Assembly: GCF_035083965.1 (NCBI RefSeq)
Contig: NC_089730.1
Span: 20,656,527-20,720,526, forward strand
Direction: 5' to 3'
Origin: Branchiostoma lanceolatum
Taxonomy: Eukaryota > Chordata > Leptocardii > Amphioxiformes > Branchiostomatidae
Length of the DNA stretch: 64,000 bases
How positions within the stretch are numbered: the first letter of the stretch is position 1; every line of letters starts with the position of its first letter. Below are positions 20,321 to 31,091 of this stretch, piece after piece. The translations under genes were made by a program, and so were the position numbers. The notes under the pieces are model-generated. The model saw only the letters and a program-made list of their open reading frames with translations, ran no database searches and was not told the origin of the DNA.

Positions 20321-21296
20321 TCGAGATAATGTTTGTTTGCTGTAGTTGCAGTGTCCTGTTGTTGAATACACACCTGGACGTAGTTGCTTTTTTATTTCAA
20401 ACTTCGTACATTTTACAGCTCCGATTAACTGTTGCTAAAATTTGAAGCACCATCCTAGATCCTTGGACGAGTGCATTCAGAATCTGGCCAGTTTCTAGCT
20501 TTACTTTAATAAGTGACATATTTTGGCTTCTGACTGGCAAACAATAAGAAAAAAAAATGTCAATAGAAATGTGCTATTGACAGGATCATCCTGTCAATAG
20601 AGATTAGAATTATTTATTAACTAGCAGGTTAGATTTGCATTATTCAATTGTGGGAAATTTGCACTAGATAGATAGGATGATTCAGTTATTAATAGTGACA
20701 AAGTTCTGTTGTTGACAGGGTCATTCTGTAAACAGTGCAAAGTTTCCCACTACTGACAGGATAATATTTCAATATTCCCAGGCTATGGGAACTGTGAGAA
20801 AAGGTGAATGCCTGTAATAAACGTGGTATTTGTATATACACGACTACATATTGGCAGCAACCTTACTTTTACAGTATATAACATACCTAGCCTGAGACTA
20901 AAGGGATGGATTTTAAAACAAAAAAGTTATAATATTTGAAAAGACGAGATTAATGTAAGGATAACGGCAAAAAATTGAATCTTATAAGTCATTTAATTCA
21001 ATATCAAGATTGAATCTCGAGCAAGACTACACCAATAACATAGATAGAACTAAGTTATAGAAGAGTCTAAAAAGATGGATAAAAATGTTTGATATATGGA
21101 AATACGCAAAAATGTCGGCCTAACTGCCACAAAATTGATTAAGCAAATTCTCTTTCTAAATGTGGACACCCGAGTGAGACTACATCAAAAACATAGAAGT
21201 TAGAATACATTGTAATGTTATGCAACAATCATAGTAAATCAAGACATGGACGCAACTCCAGTTGTGTAACTTATCTACACGTATATGTATGTGCAT
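20321..21296. repeat. 3' flank of ZNF-3, shared with the ZNF-4 3' flank
   Basis: This stretch is similar to about 23700-24678 (for example 'GAGAAAAGGTGAATGCC' and 'TTGAATCTCGAGCAAG' occur in both). It holds short hairpins of the form ATTGACAGGAT/ATCCTGTCAAT (20579-20601). No gene was seen. It shows that the 3' ends of ZNF-3 and ZNF-4 share ancestry despite their different N-terminal classes. Confidence 0.6.
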
Positions 21297-23027
21297 TTAC
21301 GGCCTTTCACCAGTGTGTTGTGCTAGGTGGCAAACTAAATTGTTTTTCTTTGCAGCAGAGTAGCTGCACTGGTCACATTTGTAGGGTTTCTCACGTGTAT
21401 GCTTTCTCATATGCTGGTTTAAAGTGCCTTTCTTTGCAGCAGAAAAGTCACACTGGTTACATTTGAAGGGTCTCTCACCAGTATGCCGTCTCATATGCTC
21501 GGTTAGGGTAGACCTGTTGGCTGTCCTGTATCCGCATTCTCCACACATGTAGGGTTTTTCACCAGTGTGTTTTGCTATGTGAAGGGCCAGCTGGCCTTTC
21601 TGCACAGCAGAATAGTCGCACTGGTTACATTTGTAGGGTTTTTCACCAGTATGGGTTCTCATATGGTGGTCTAAAGTGCCTTTCTGTGCAGCAGAGTAGT
21701 CACACTGGTCACACTTGAATGGCTTCTCGCCTGTATGCTTCCTCATATGCCTAGTTAGCTGAGACTTATAAGCCATCCTGAAACCGCACACCTCGCATCC
21801 GTGGGATTCTTCCAAAGCATCTTGTGCTATTTGCCTTTCAATCTGTCCTGGGTTATTTTGTACGTTTATCTGTGACGGGTCTTCCTTGTCGGGCGGTGAA
21901 GGGTAAATACCACACGTTTCTTTGTCACGTCCTTCTGTCATGCCAGTCTCCTTCACTCTGCTGTTAGTCTCGTTCCCAGAATGCCCAGTGTGTTTAGCCA
22001 TGTGTCGGTCTAAATCGTGTTTTCGTGCAGTAGAATAGTCGCACTGCTCACATTTGTACATTTTTTCACCTGTATGTGTTCTCATATGTACAGTTAGGTT
22101 AGACCTGTAATCCGTCCTGTACCCGCACTCACCACACATGTAGGGTTTTTCTCCAGTGTGTCTCATCATATGATTATCGAGACTGGGCTTCCACTTGGTA
22201 GAAAAGTCACACTGATCACAGCTGTAAGGTTTTTCATCTGCATGTTTTCTCATATGCCGGGATAAGTGAGACCTTTTTGCTGTCCTGAACCCGCACTCCC
22301 CACACATGTAGGGTTTTTCTCCAGTGTGCTTCATCATATGATTATCGAGACTGAGCTTCCACTTGGAAGAAAAGTCACACTGATCACAACTGTAAGGTTT
22401 TTCATCTGTATGTTTCCTGGTATGTTGCAATATGTGAGACCTTTTTGCTGTCCTATACCCGCACTCTTCACACGTGTAGGGTTTTCCCCCAGTGTGTTTC
22501 ACCATGTGATTATCGAGACAGGTCTTCCACTTGGTAGAAAAGTCACACTGATCACATCTGTAAGGTTTTTCATCTGTATGTTTTCTCATATGCCGGGATA
22601 AGTGAGACCTTTTTGCCGTCCTGTATCCACACTCCTCACACATGTAAGGCTTTGCAACGGCGAGGTGTGCCGTGTGTTGGTCTAAAGCGTCTTTCCTTGC
22701 TACAGAGTGGTCGCCCTGCTCACATTTAAAACTTTTCTCACCGATATTTTTTCTCTTATTTGTTGATATGTTAGACGTTTCATCCGTCATGTGGTCACAT
22801 TCCGTGGATCCTTTATCCCCAGTACGTTTCACCGCAAGTCTGCACTTATTTTCTGTTCGATCCTGTAAATGTAAAGGAGGATGTACAGACTTTATCCCAC
22901 TCGCTTCCTCACATGGAATGTCCTCTTCCTGGTCCTGTTGTCTTCCCGCGTCTGTTGCCGGGGCCTCGCTGCTGTTTGCCTCGTTCCCAGGGTGTTCAGT
23001 TCCCATCTCATAGCGTCTCTCGTCCAT
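21297..23027 (-). CDS. C2H2 zinc-finger protein ZNF-3, class A + class B fusion (576 aa)
   Basis: The start is MDERRYEMGTEHPGNE at 23027, two bases after an acceptor (TTGTTGTTAG). Domains: class A box (TDAGRQQDQEEDIPCEEASG), a degenerate finger (FKCEQGDHSVARKDALDQH) and eight regular fingers. Several use an unusual CDQCDFSTKWKxxLDNHM helix. A spacer then reads SGNETNSRVKETGMTEGRDK and on to QIERQIAQDALEESHG, which is the class B N-terminal box. Six more fingers begin with the class B first finger (CEVCGFRMAYKSQL) and end at LAQHTGERP. So two gene types appear joined in one frame. Probably nuclear. Confidence 0.9.
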   Translation of the reverse strand: MDERRYEMGTEHPGNEANSSEAPATDAGRQQDQEEDIPCEEASGIKSVHPPLHLQDRTENKCRLAVKRTGDKGSTECDHMTDETSNISTNKRKNIGEKSFKCEQGDHSVARKDALDQHTAHLAVAKPYMCEECGYRTAKRSHLSRHMRKHTDEKPYRCDQCDFSTKWKTCLDNHMVKHTGGKPYTCEECGYRTAKRSHILQHTRKHTDEKPYSCDQCDFSSKWKLSLDNHMMKHTGEKPYMCGECGFRTAKRSHLSRHMRKHADEKPYSCDQCDFSTKWKPSLDNHMMRHTGEKPYMCGECGYRTDYRSNLTVHMRTHTGEKMYKCEQCDYSTARKHDLDRHMAKHTGHSGNETNSRVKETGMTEGRDKETCGIYPSPPDKEDPSQINVQNNPGQIERQIAQDALEESHGCEVCGFRMAYKSQLTRHMRKHTGEKPFKCDQCDYSAAQKGTLDHHMRTHTGEKPYKCNQCDYSAVQKGQLALHIAKHTGEKPYMCGECGYRTANRSTLTEHMRRHTGERPFKCNQCDFSAAKKGTLNQHMRKHTREKPYKCDQCSYSAAKKNNLVCHLAQHTGERP

Positions 23028-23413
23028 TGCTAACAACAATAAAATGACAAAGTTTTAGAAACATTGAAAACGTTTCCATATCGCCTTGTCCTGGAAGAGT
23101 TCGTAATTAAATCACAGCTCAGTCGACACGCAATATTCTTGGAGGATTCCATTGTTCCTTTGGTTATTGATATCTTATCAGGGATCCCAAATCTGTAATC
23201 TTGGTTCACGGTCCTACGCCCTAGGATGCATGGCAAATGTATCTATGGAGTGAAACGTTATGGAATTGAGATCGCTAGTTCGTGTGCTAAACACGTTGCA
23301 TTCTCTATGCCCCCCCCCCCACACACACACATTGAAAACCACCGTAAGATTCGCCCCCCAAAATACTTCCGTATTCCTCACGTTTCTCAGTGGTTAATCA
23401 ACAAACGTCTTAC
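23028..23413 (-). other. Untranslated first intron of ZNF-3
   Basis: It runs from donor ATACAG|GTAAGACG (last exon base 23414) to the acceptor just before the start codon. It holds a C/CA-rich run (23309-23330). No ORF of interest. Confidence 0.5.
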
Positions 23414-23571
23414 CTGTATTTTGTTATACCTGCGGGGAGTCAGAGAGTTGAATTGCCTTGAAAAACCGTTTAAACGTCTTAGATTTACAGAGGGGCCTTT
23501 GTGTCGCTAGTCAAAATGGCGGACAAGCGCAATCACGGGTCAGTACTTCCCTGGCGAAAGGTCAAAGTTCA
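23414..23571 (-). promoter_or_regulatory. ZNF-3 exon 1 and promoter: YY1-like plus DR1 boxes
   Basis: CAAAATGGCGGAC (23512-23524) is YY1-like. AGGTCAAAGTTCA (23559-23571) is a clean direct repeat of nuclear-receptor half-sites with 1 bp spacing. A consensus donor follows about 100 bp further in the transcribed direction. The same order recurs upstream of at least ten other ZNF genes here. Confidence 0.6.
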
Positions 23572-23689
23572 CGTACCTGATTACCCCAGTGAAACAGCAA
23601 ATTACCGACTGTACTGCATGAGTCGCGATAATGCTTTTGTACGTTGTATTTGCAGTGCCTTGTACATTTTTCAAACACGACGAGAAAAA

Positions 23690-24678
23690 AAGTACGTGAA
23701 CAAACATAATCAAATATTACAATAACGTGCTTTTTTCTTGGTTTTAAACAAATGAAGCTGCATTGGCCGGTAGGTGGTCATTTTTGCCTTGATAGAACGT
23801 CTGTTCTGGCGCAATGCTGGTAACGTCCATGATACAGTTCGTTTGGGTGAAACATTTCAAATCTGGGTGGTTTCTAGCTCATACTTCCGGGATTGCGTTG
23901 TGATGGCCATCATAACGTTCTAAGCAGTGGCATATTTTGACTGGCCATCAATATAAACGATCCTGTCAATGAATGCTATTGACAGGATCGTCTTGTCAAT
24001 AGAGATTAGATTTGCACTATTTAAATGAGGGAAAATTTGTACAATAGCTACGATGATTCAGTTATTAATAGTGCGAAAGTTTTGTTGCTCACAGGATCAT
24101 TCTGTGGAGAGTGCAAACTTTCCCACTACTGACAGGATGATCTTTCAATATTCCCAGGCTGGGAACTGTGAGAAAAGGTGAATGCCGGTGACAAACGTAG
24201 CATTTGTATATGCGCCGCTACATACTGGCAGCAACCTTACATTTACAGTATATAACATGCCTAGCCCTGAGACTATAGGGATGGATTTTAAAACAAAAAG
24301 TTATAATATATGGAAAGACGAGATAGATGTAAGGATAACTGCAACAAAATTGAATCTTAAGTCATTTTATTCAATATCACGATTGAATCTCGAGCAAGCC
24401 TGCACCAATAACAAACATAATAGAACTAAGTTATAGAAGAGTCTAAAAAGATGGATAAAAATGTTTGATATATGGAAATACGCAAAAATGTCGGCCTAAC
24501 TGCCACAAAATTAAATCTCAAGTCATTTTATTTACCAATGTGGACACCCGACCGAGACTGCATAAACAACATAGAGGTTAAAATACATTGTACTGTTATT
24601 CAACAATCATACTAGTTAATTAAGACATGGCCGTAACTTCAGTCGTGTAACTTATCTACATAGTGTATGTATGTGCAT
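23690..24678. repeat. 3' flank of ZNF-4, paralogous to the ZNF-3 flank
   Basis: It matches 20321-21296 with indels and shares the ATTGACAGGAT hairpin family (23967-23989). No gene was seen. Confidence 0.6.
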
Positions 24679-26112
24679 TTAGGGCATTTCACCCGTGTGC
24701 TGTGCTAGGTGGCGAGCTAAGATGACTTGCATCAGCATAGTCGCACTGGTCACATTTGTATGGTTTCTCATGTGGTTGTCTAAATTGCCTTTATGTACAG
24801 CAGAATAGTCACACTGGTCACATTTGTAGGGTTTCTCACCTGTATGTGTTCTCATATGCACAGTAAGTCCAGACCTATAAGCCGTCCTGTACCCACACTC
24901 CCCACACATGTAGGGTTTGTCTTCAGTGTGTTTAGCCATGACGTGTTGGTCCACATGACCTTTCTTGGCAGCAGAATAGTCACACTGGTCACATTTGAAG
25001 GGTTTCTCACCGGTATGCTTTTTCATATGTTTGGTTAGGGTAGACCTGTCAGCGGTCCTGAAGCCGCACTCTCCACACATGTAAGGTTTTTCTCCGCTGT
25101 GATTAGCCATATGTTTGTTCAAATCACATTTTCGCACAGAAGAATAGTCACACCGGTTACATTTAAATGGTTTCTCCCCTGTATGTGTTCTCATATGCAC
25201 AGTAAGTCCAGACCTATAAGCCGTCCTGTACCCACACTCCCCACACATGTAGGGTTTGTCCTCAGTGTGTTTAGCCATGACGTGTTGGTCCAAATGACCT
25301 TTCGTGGCAGCAGAATAGTCACACTGGTCACATTTGTAGGGTTTCTCACCTGTATGCTTTTTCATATGAAGGTCTAAATTGCCTTTCTGTGCAGCAGAAT
25401 AGTTACACTGGTTACATTTGTAGGGTTTCTCACCTGTATGTGTTCTCATATGGTAGTTTAAAGTCCCTTTCCGTGCAGCAGAATAGTCGCACTGGTCACA
25501 TTTGTAGGGCTTCTCACCTCTATGGGTTCTCATATGGGTTCTCATATGTCGAGATATAGCAGACCTGCTAGCCGTCCTGTACCCGCACTCCCCACACATG
25601 TAGGGTTTGTCTCCAGTGTGTTTAGCCATGACGTGTTGGTCCACATGACCTTTCTTGGCAGCAGAATAGTCACACTGATCACACTTGTAGGGTTTCTCTC
25701 CTGTATGTGTTCTCATATGGTAGTCTAAAGTCCCTTTCTGGGAAGCAGAATAGTCACACTGGTCACATTTGTAGGGTCTCTCCCCTGTATGCTTCCTCAT
25801 GTGTTTGGTTAGCTGAGACTTGTAAGCCACCCTGAAACCGCACACCTCGCACCTACAGGATGCGTCCAAAGCATTTTGTGCTTTTATACTGTCCATCTGT
25901 ACATGTTCTGTTCGAGTTTGCGCGAATACTTGTGATGAGTCTTCGATCTGGTGCGGGGGAGGGTTTAAACCGCACGTCTCTTTTGACAGGATCTCACTCT
26001 CCTTGTCCGGTTGTCCTGTCGTGACAGTCTCGTTCCCTCTGCTGTTTGTCTCGTTCCCAGGATGCTCGGTGTCCAGTTCTTCAAGACGAACCCCACTGCT
26101 TGGCTCGTCCAT
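24679..26112 (-). CDS. C2H2 zinc-finger protein ZNF-4, class B (477 aa)
   Basis: The start is MDEPSSGVRLEE at 26112, eight bases after acceptor TTTCTAG. The N-terminal box (LDTEHPGNETNSRGNE, TTGQPDKE, KETCGLNPPPHQ) is followed by 13 regular fingers, starting with CEVCGFRVAYKSQL. The final unit is scrambled: between HMRNH and LARHLAQHTGEMP about 18 residues (TNVTSATMLMQ and so on) come from a shifted frame, restored by a second indel, so the 14th finger has no Cys pair. The finger pair [20 protein letters not shown] / YMCGECGYRTAYRSGL occurs more than once, suggesting internal duplication. Confidence 0.9.
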   Translation of the reverse strand: MDEPSSGVRLEELDTEHPGNETNSRGNETVTTGQPDKESEILSKETCGLNPPPHQIEDSSQVFAQTRTEHVQMDSIKAQNALDASCRCEVCGFRVAYKSQLTKHMRKHTGERPYKCDQCDYSASQKGTLDYHMRTHTGEKPYKCDQCDYSAAKKGHVDQHVMAKHTGDKPYMCGECGYRTASRSAISRHMRTHMRTHRGEKPYKCDQCDYSAARKGTLNYHMRTHTGEKPYKCNQCNYSAAQKGNLDLHMKKHTGEKPYKCDQCDYSAATKGHLDQHVMAKHTEDKPYMCGECGYRTAYRSGLTVHMRTHTGEKPFKCNRCDYSSVRKCDLNKHMANHSGEKPYMCGECGFRTADRSTLTKHMKKHTGEKPFKCDQCDYSAAKKGHVDQHVMAKHTEDKPYMCGECGYRTAYRSGLTVHMRTHTGEKPYKCDQCDYSAVHKGNLDNHMRNHTNVTSATMLMQVILARHLAQHTGEMP

Positions 26113-26120
26113 TTTTAACA

Positions 26121-26862
26121 CTAGAAAGTCAATCGACAGTTTAGAACATAATGTGTACCTACAACTTATAAATTGTCCATCAAGCTGTACAATTCAGCTC
26201 TCAGGCTATCAGCAAGCTTTGCAGAAAATAAACAAGTCTACTACTGCTTTAACCGAGCATCAATTCTTTCTTCCTAACGAATAAACTGACTTGGGACGCT
26301 GCATTGAGCTGCCCCCCGTCCTTGTATATACCGTATGTAAATATGTAATTACTAACAACACTAAAAGTTTCACTCGTCTAGTTCTTTGCACATGTCCTTG
26401 TCTACCCCCTTTCTACCCTTTGATTGTACCTGTTACTAACACTTGCGCAGTTGCTAATAATCCGCCGTAAGGCGGTCTGAGCAGTATTGAAGATGATGAT
26501 GAATATATGCGTAATAATGATTAATAATCTATCTATGCAAATACAGGACGTAACCTGTTTGCGTATAAATAATAAAGCTTAAACTCTACAAAGTTTAGTA
26601 GAGAACCCCCCCCCCCCCCCAACAGACACAGGACCAGTCTTATTATCCTATTAAAATAAACTAAAATATCCTTGCATGGGTGAGTTCATGACGCGGCCTT
26701 CCCAGTTCTACCAGTCTCTTCACGCCATACTCTGACATGTCCCCTCCCCTAATCAAAGCCGATAAACATATCCAAAAAGTTATGGTCATTAAAACATACT
26801 CGACACACCTTGTTGCGTTCAAATGAGCCTTGGAACACTTAGCTATCTGTTGGGAATGTTAC
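26121..26862 (-). other. Untranslated intron of ZNF-4 with a LINE-tail-like repeat
   Basis: Donor CAACCAG|GTAACATTCC (last exon base 26863), acceptor TTTCTAG (26121). About 26290-26510 is a repeat ending in GATGATGATGAA that is shared with ZNF-5 (29460-29690) and ZNF-11 (51655-51885) and is cut short in ZNF-9. Its form (3' UTR plus short tandem tail) suggests an old LINE 3' end inserted before these genes duplicated. A poly-C run follows. Confidence 0.5.
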
Positions 26863-26989
26863 CTGGTTGAGGCAGCGTTGAAATCAGATGAAATTTGACT
26901 CAAATTTGAGAGAGATATGACCCTCTCCACGAACAGTTCAAAATGGCGGACGGGAGAGCAAAGCTACAGGGTGTAAAGGTCAAAGGTTA
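26863..26989 (-). promoter_or_regulatory. ZNF-4 exon 1 and promoter module
   Basis: YY1-like CAAAATGGCGGAC at 26938-26950; DR1 box AGGTCAAAGGTTA at 26977-26989; donor at 26863. Confidence 0.55.
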
Positions 26990-28039
26990 CACACCTGATT
27001 ACCGAGGCTGAAGACGGAAGACGGCTCACAGTACAACTACCGCCAAGTTATTTAATACTTTCTCCTGCATAACCGTAAACTACGGTGTACTAAAAACCTT
27101 TGAAAATGTCTTCTTTATCGTAAATTACGGTTTATTTGAGTTTATTTGACTAGCAAAAAGGCAATACACATCTGTTGGTCTGTGTAAATCTTGTTTTATT
27201 CGAAAGTATCATGGAAACAACAAGTGTACAAAGGCACAGCAGTACTTCAAAGAGCAGAACAATGCTCAAATTTCAAAACGTTTGGATTAACTTGAACTTT
27301 ATCAAAACATAAATTATTGCTGTTAAGTCGAAATTATATTAGTTGTGGAATAAAATAGGCTACATAACTAAAGACACAATGCTACAAAAAGACACTACGA
27401 CTATTATTCAATAACGACATGGAGAAAATTCAAACTTCAGTGGTGGTTCAATATATCTACATTGGTGGAGCATATTATATACATTTATAATATACAAACT
27501 CGGGTCATTTCACTAGTATGCTGTGATAGGCGGCAAACTATAGGCGGAGCACCCTTGTGCTGTAAAGTATTCGTTGTGGTCAAAGGTTTTTCTAATTTTT
27601 TTTGTTTCCACCTTCTTCAATTCTTGACTGTCTTTACATTTCAAAAGTGTCTTCAAGTTCAATAGTATCCTGTCATGGTCATTGCCTTAGCCAAGCCTCC
27701 ACCAAAGTCAACACCATAAATGTTAGTAGCAGACTGAAGTCTGACTGTTAACGTTAGCCATGATAATAAAAATAATTATAATGATTATAATCAAAATCAA
27801 AAAGTTACTGTACAACAATTGTACAATGTATAAAGTATGTCATCTACTGATACATAACTACGGTTTCAAAAGGCTAATCTACATGATAAAAGAGTTGGCT
27901 GAATTCATCAGTGCGTCATCATATAGTACAACTTCCCTCTTCAACTATCTTTCCATGCTTAACAAAGTGTTTAAGTTGTCAGCCTTCCATGATTGTTTTG
28001 CTAAAAAAGTCTCATCTCAAGTCGTACAGTGACGAACTT
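26990..28039. repeat. 3' flank of ZNF-5 (class B flank type 1)
   Basis: The unit containing 'GGCAATACACATCTGTTGG' and 'GTATCATGGAAACAACAAG' recurs at about 30330, 45530 and 52530, with a partial copy at 61075. The minus strand near 27480-27570 keeps a worn finger (TAQ...LPPITAYTS). No intact gene. Confidence 0.6.
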
Positions 28040-28190
28040 TTCATGTTTGTAGGGTCTCTTTGCAGTACGTTTCTTCCTACGTGGGTGTAGATTATACGAG
28101 TTTCCAGTCCTTTACCCGCACATGTAGGGTTTCTCTCAAGTGTGTTTAGCCATCTGTTGGTTTAAAGAGCTTTTTTGTGGTGCAAAATAG
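28040..28190 (-). pseudogene. Decayed finger tail of ZNF-5
   Basis: The minus strand still shows 'DYFAPQKSSLNQQMAKHT' then a stop where the linker should be, followed by KPYMCG and worn sequence. The same decayed tail follows ZNF-9 and ZNF-12, so the decay predates their duplication. Confidence 0.6.
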
Positions 28191-29279
28191 TCACGAGTGT
28201 GTAGCCACGTGTTTGTTTAAATCACCTTTTCGCACGGTGGAATAATCGCACTGGTCGCATTTGTAGCGCTTGTCAACTGTATGCATTCTCATATGTTCGG
28301 ATAGGTTCCACCTGTAAGCCGTCCTGAACTCACACTCCCCACACATGTAGGGTTTGTCTCCGGTGTGTTTAGCCATGACGTGTCGGTCCAAATAACCTTT
28401 CGTGGAAGCAGAGTAGTTACACTGGTCACATTTGTAGGGTTTCTCACCTGTATGCTTTTTCATATGAAGGTCTAAACTGCCTTTCTGAGCAGCAGAATAG
28501 TTACACTTGTTACATTTGTAGGGTTTCTCACCTGTATGTGTTCTCATATGGTAGTCTAAAGTCGCTTTCTGCGAAGCAGAATAGTCACACTGGTTACATT
28601 TGTAGGGTTTATCACCTGTATGACGCCTCATATGTACTGTCAGACGAGATCTGTATTCCGTCCTGTACCCGCACTCTCCACACATAAAGGGTTTATCTCC
28701 AGTGTGCTTAGCCATGTGTTTGTTCAAATAACTTTTTGCTGCAGAGGAATAGTCACATTGGTCACATTTGTAGGGTTTCTCACCTGTATGTTTTCTCATA
28801 TGCACGGATAGATGAGCTCTGTCGGCCGTCCTGTATCCACACTCGCCACACATGTAGGGTTTCTCTCCGGTGTGCTTAGCCATATGTCGGTCTAAATTAC
28901 TTTTTAATGCAGCAGAATAGTCGCACTGTTCACATTTGTAGGGTTTCTCCCCTGTATGCATACGCATGTGTGTGGTTAAGTGAGACTTGTAAGCCACCCT
29001 GAAACCACACACCTCGCACCTACAGGATGCATCCAAAGCACCTTGTGCTATTGTACTGTCCATCTGTACATGTTCTGTTCGAGTTTGCGCGAATAATTGT
29101 GATGAGTCTTCGGTCTGGTGCGGGGGAGGGTTGATACCGCACGTCTCTTCTGACAGAATCTCACCCTCCTTGCCCTGTTGTCCTGTCGGGACAGTCTCGT
29201 TCCCTCTGCTGTTTGTCTCGTTCCCAGGATGCTCGGTGTCCAGTTCTTCAAGAGGAACCCCACTGCTTGGCTCGTCCAT
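28191..29279 (-). CDS. C2H2 zinc-finger protein ZNF-5, class B (362 aa)
   Basis: The start is MDEPSSGVPLEE at 29279, after the acceptor at 29288. The N-terminal box (LDTEHPGNETNSRGNE, GQQGKEGEILSEETCG) precedes ten fingers. The first is CEVCGFRVAYKSHL and the last is CDQCDYSTVRKGDLNKHVATH, where the frame stops. Fingers 6-10 are nearly those of ZNF-12, whereas fingers 2-4 resemble ZNF-6, so the gene looks like a recombinant of two paralogs. Probably a nuclear DNA-binding protein. Confidence 0.9.
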   Translation of the reverse strand: MDEPSSGVPLEELDTEHPGNETNSRGNETVPTGQQGKEGEILSEETCGINPPPHQTEDSSQLFAQTRTEHVQMDSTIAQGALDASCRCEVCGFRVAYKSHLTTHMRMHTGEKPYKCEQCDYSAALKSNLDRHMAKHTGEKPYMCGECGYRTADRAHLSVHMRKHTGEKPYKCDQCDYSSAAKSYLNKHMAKHTGDKPFMCGECGYRTEYRSRLTVHMRRHTGDKPYKCNQCDYSASQKATLDYHMRTHTGEKPYKCNKCNYSAAQKGSLDLHMKKHTGEKPYKCDQCNYSASTKGYLDRHVMAKHTGDKPYMCGECEFRTAYRWNLSEHMRMHTVDKRYKCDQCDYSTVRKGDLNKHVATHS

Positions 29280-29287
29280 TTCCAACA

Positions 29288-30039
29288 CTAGAAAGTCAAT
29301 CGACAGTTTAGAACATAATGTGTACCTACAACTTATAAATTGTCCATCAAGCTGTACTATTCAGCTCTCAGGCTACCAGCAAGCTTTGCAGAAAATAAAC
29401 AAGTCTACTACTGCTTCAACCGAGCATCAATTCCTTCTTCCTAACGAATAAACTGACTTGGGACGGGCTTCGCTGCATTGAGCTGCCCCCCGTCCTTGTA
29501 TATACCGTATGTAAATATGTAATTACTAACAACACTAAAAGTTTCACTCGTCTAGTTCTTTGCACATGTCCTTGTCTACCCCCTTTCTACCCTTTGATTG
29601 CACCTGTTACTAACACTTGCGCAGTTGCTAATAATCCGCCGTAAGGCGGTCTGAGCAGTATTGAAGATGATGATGAATATATGCGTAATAATGATTAATA
29701 ATCTATCTATGCAAATACAGGACGTAACCTATTTGTGTATAAATAATAAAGCTTAAACTCTACAAAGTTTAGTAGAGAACCCCCCCCCCCCAACAGACAC
29801 AGGACCAGTCCTATTATCCTATTAAAATAAACTAAAATATTCTTCAATGGGTGAGTTCATGACGCGACCTTCCCAGTTCTACCAGTCTCTTCACGTCATA
29901 CTCTTACGTGCCCCCTCCCCCAGTTGCAATCAAAGCCGATAAACAAATCCAAAAAGTTATGGTCATTTAAACATACTCGACACACCTTGCTGCGTTCAAA
30001 GGAGCCTTGGGACACTTAGCTATCTGTTGGGAACGTTAC
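29288..30039 (-). other. Untranslated intron of ZNF-5
   Basis: 752 bp with the same donor (CAACCAG|GTAACGTTCC) and acceptor (TTTCTAG) as ZNF-4, the same LINE-tail-like repeat (29460-29690) and a poly-C run (29780-29792). No ORF. Confidence 0.55.
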
Positions 30040-30164
30040 CTGGTTGAGGCAGCGTTGAAGTCAGATGAAATTTGTCTCAAATTTGAGAGAAATATGACTC
30101 TCCACGAACAGTTCAAGATGGCGGACAGGAGAACAAAGCTACAAGGGGTAAAGGTCAAAGGTTA
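30040..30164 (-). promoter_or_regulatory. ZNF-5 exon 1 and promoter module
   Basis: CAAGATGGCGGAC (30114-30126) and DR1 AGGTCAAAGGTTA (30152-30164). The CAAGATGGCGG form is the best YY1 match among the ZNF promoters. Confidence 0.55.
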
Positions 30165-31091
30165 CACACCTGATTACCGAGGCTGAAGACGGAAGACGGC
30201 TCACAGTACAACCACCGCCAAGTTACTGATTACTTTCTCCTGCATAACCGTAAACTACGGTGTACTAAAAACCTTTGAAAATGTCTTCTTTATCGTAAAT
30301 TACGGTTTATTTGAGATTATTTGACTAGCAAAAAGGCAATACACATCTGTTGGTCTGTGTAAATCTTGTTTTATTCGAAAGTATCATGGAAACAACAAGT
30401 GTACAAAGGCACAGCAGTACTTCAAAGAGCAGAACAATGCTCAAATTTCAAAACTTTGGATTAACGAGGACTTTATCAAAACACAAATTATTGCTGTTAA
30501 GTCGAAATTATATTAGTTGTGGAATAAAATAGGCTACATAACTAAAGACACAATGCTACAAAAAGACACTACGACTATTATTCAATAACGACATGGAGAA
30601 AATTCAAACTTCAGTGGTGGTTCAATATATCTACATTGGTGGAGCATATTATATACATTCATAATATACAAACTCGGGTCATTTTACTAGTATGCTGTGA
30701 TAGGCGGCAAACTATAGGCGGAGTACCTTTGTGCTGTAAAGTATTCGTAGTGGTCAAAGGTTTTTCTAATTTTTTTTTGTTTCCTCCTTCTTCAATTCTT
30801 GACTGTCTTTACATTTCAAAAGTGTCTTCAATAGTATCTTGTCATGGTCATTGCCTTAGCCAAGCCTCCACCAAAGTCAACACCATAAATGTCAGTAGCA
30901 GACTGAAGTCTGACTGTTAACGTTAGCCATGATAATAAAAATAATTATAATGATTATAATCAAAATCAAAAAAAATTACTGTACAACAAGTGTACAATGT
31001 ATAAAGTATGTCATCTACTGATACATAACTACGGTTTCAAAAGGCTAATTTACATGATAAAAGAGTTGGCTGAAATCACCAGTGCGTCATC
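30165..31091. repeat. 3' flank of ZNF-6 (class B flank type 1)
   Basis: Nearly the same as 26990-28039, although the gene it follows has a class A N-terminus. This supports a crossover between classes. No gene. Confidence 0.6.
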
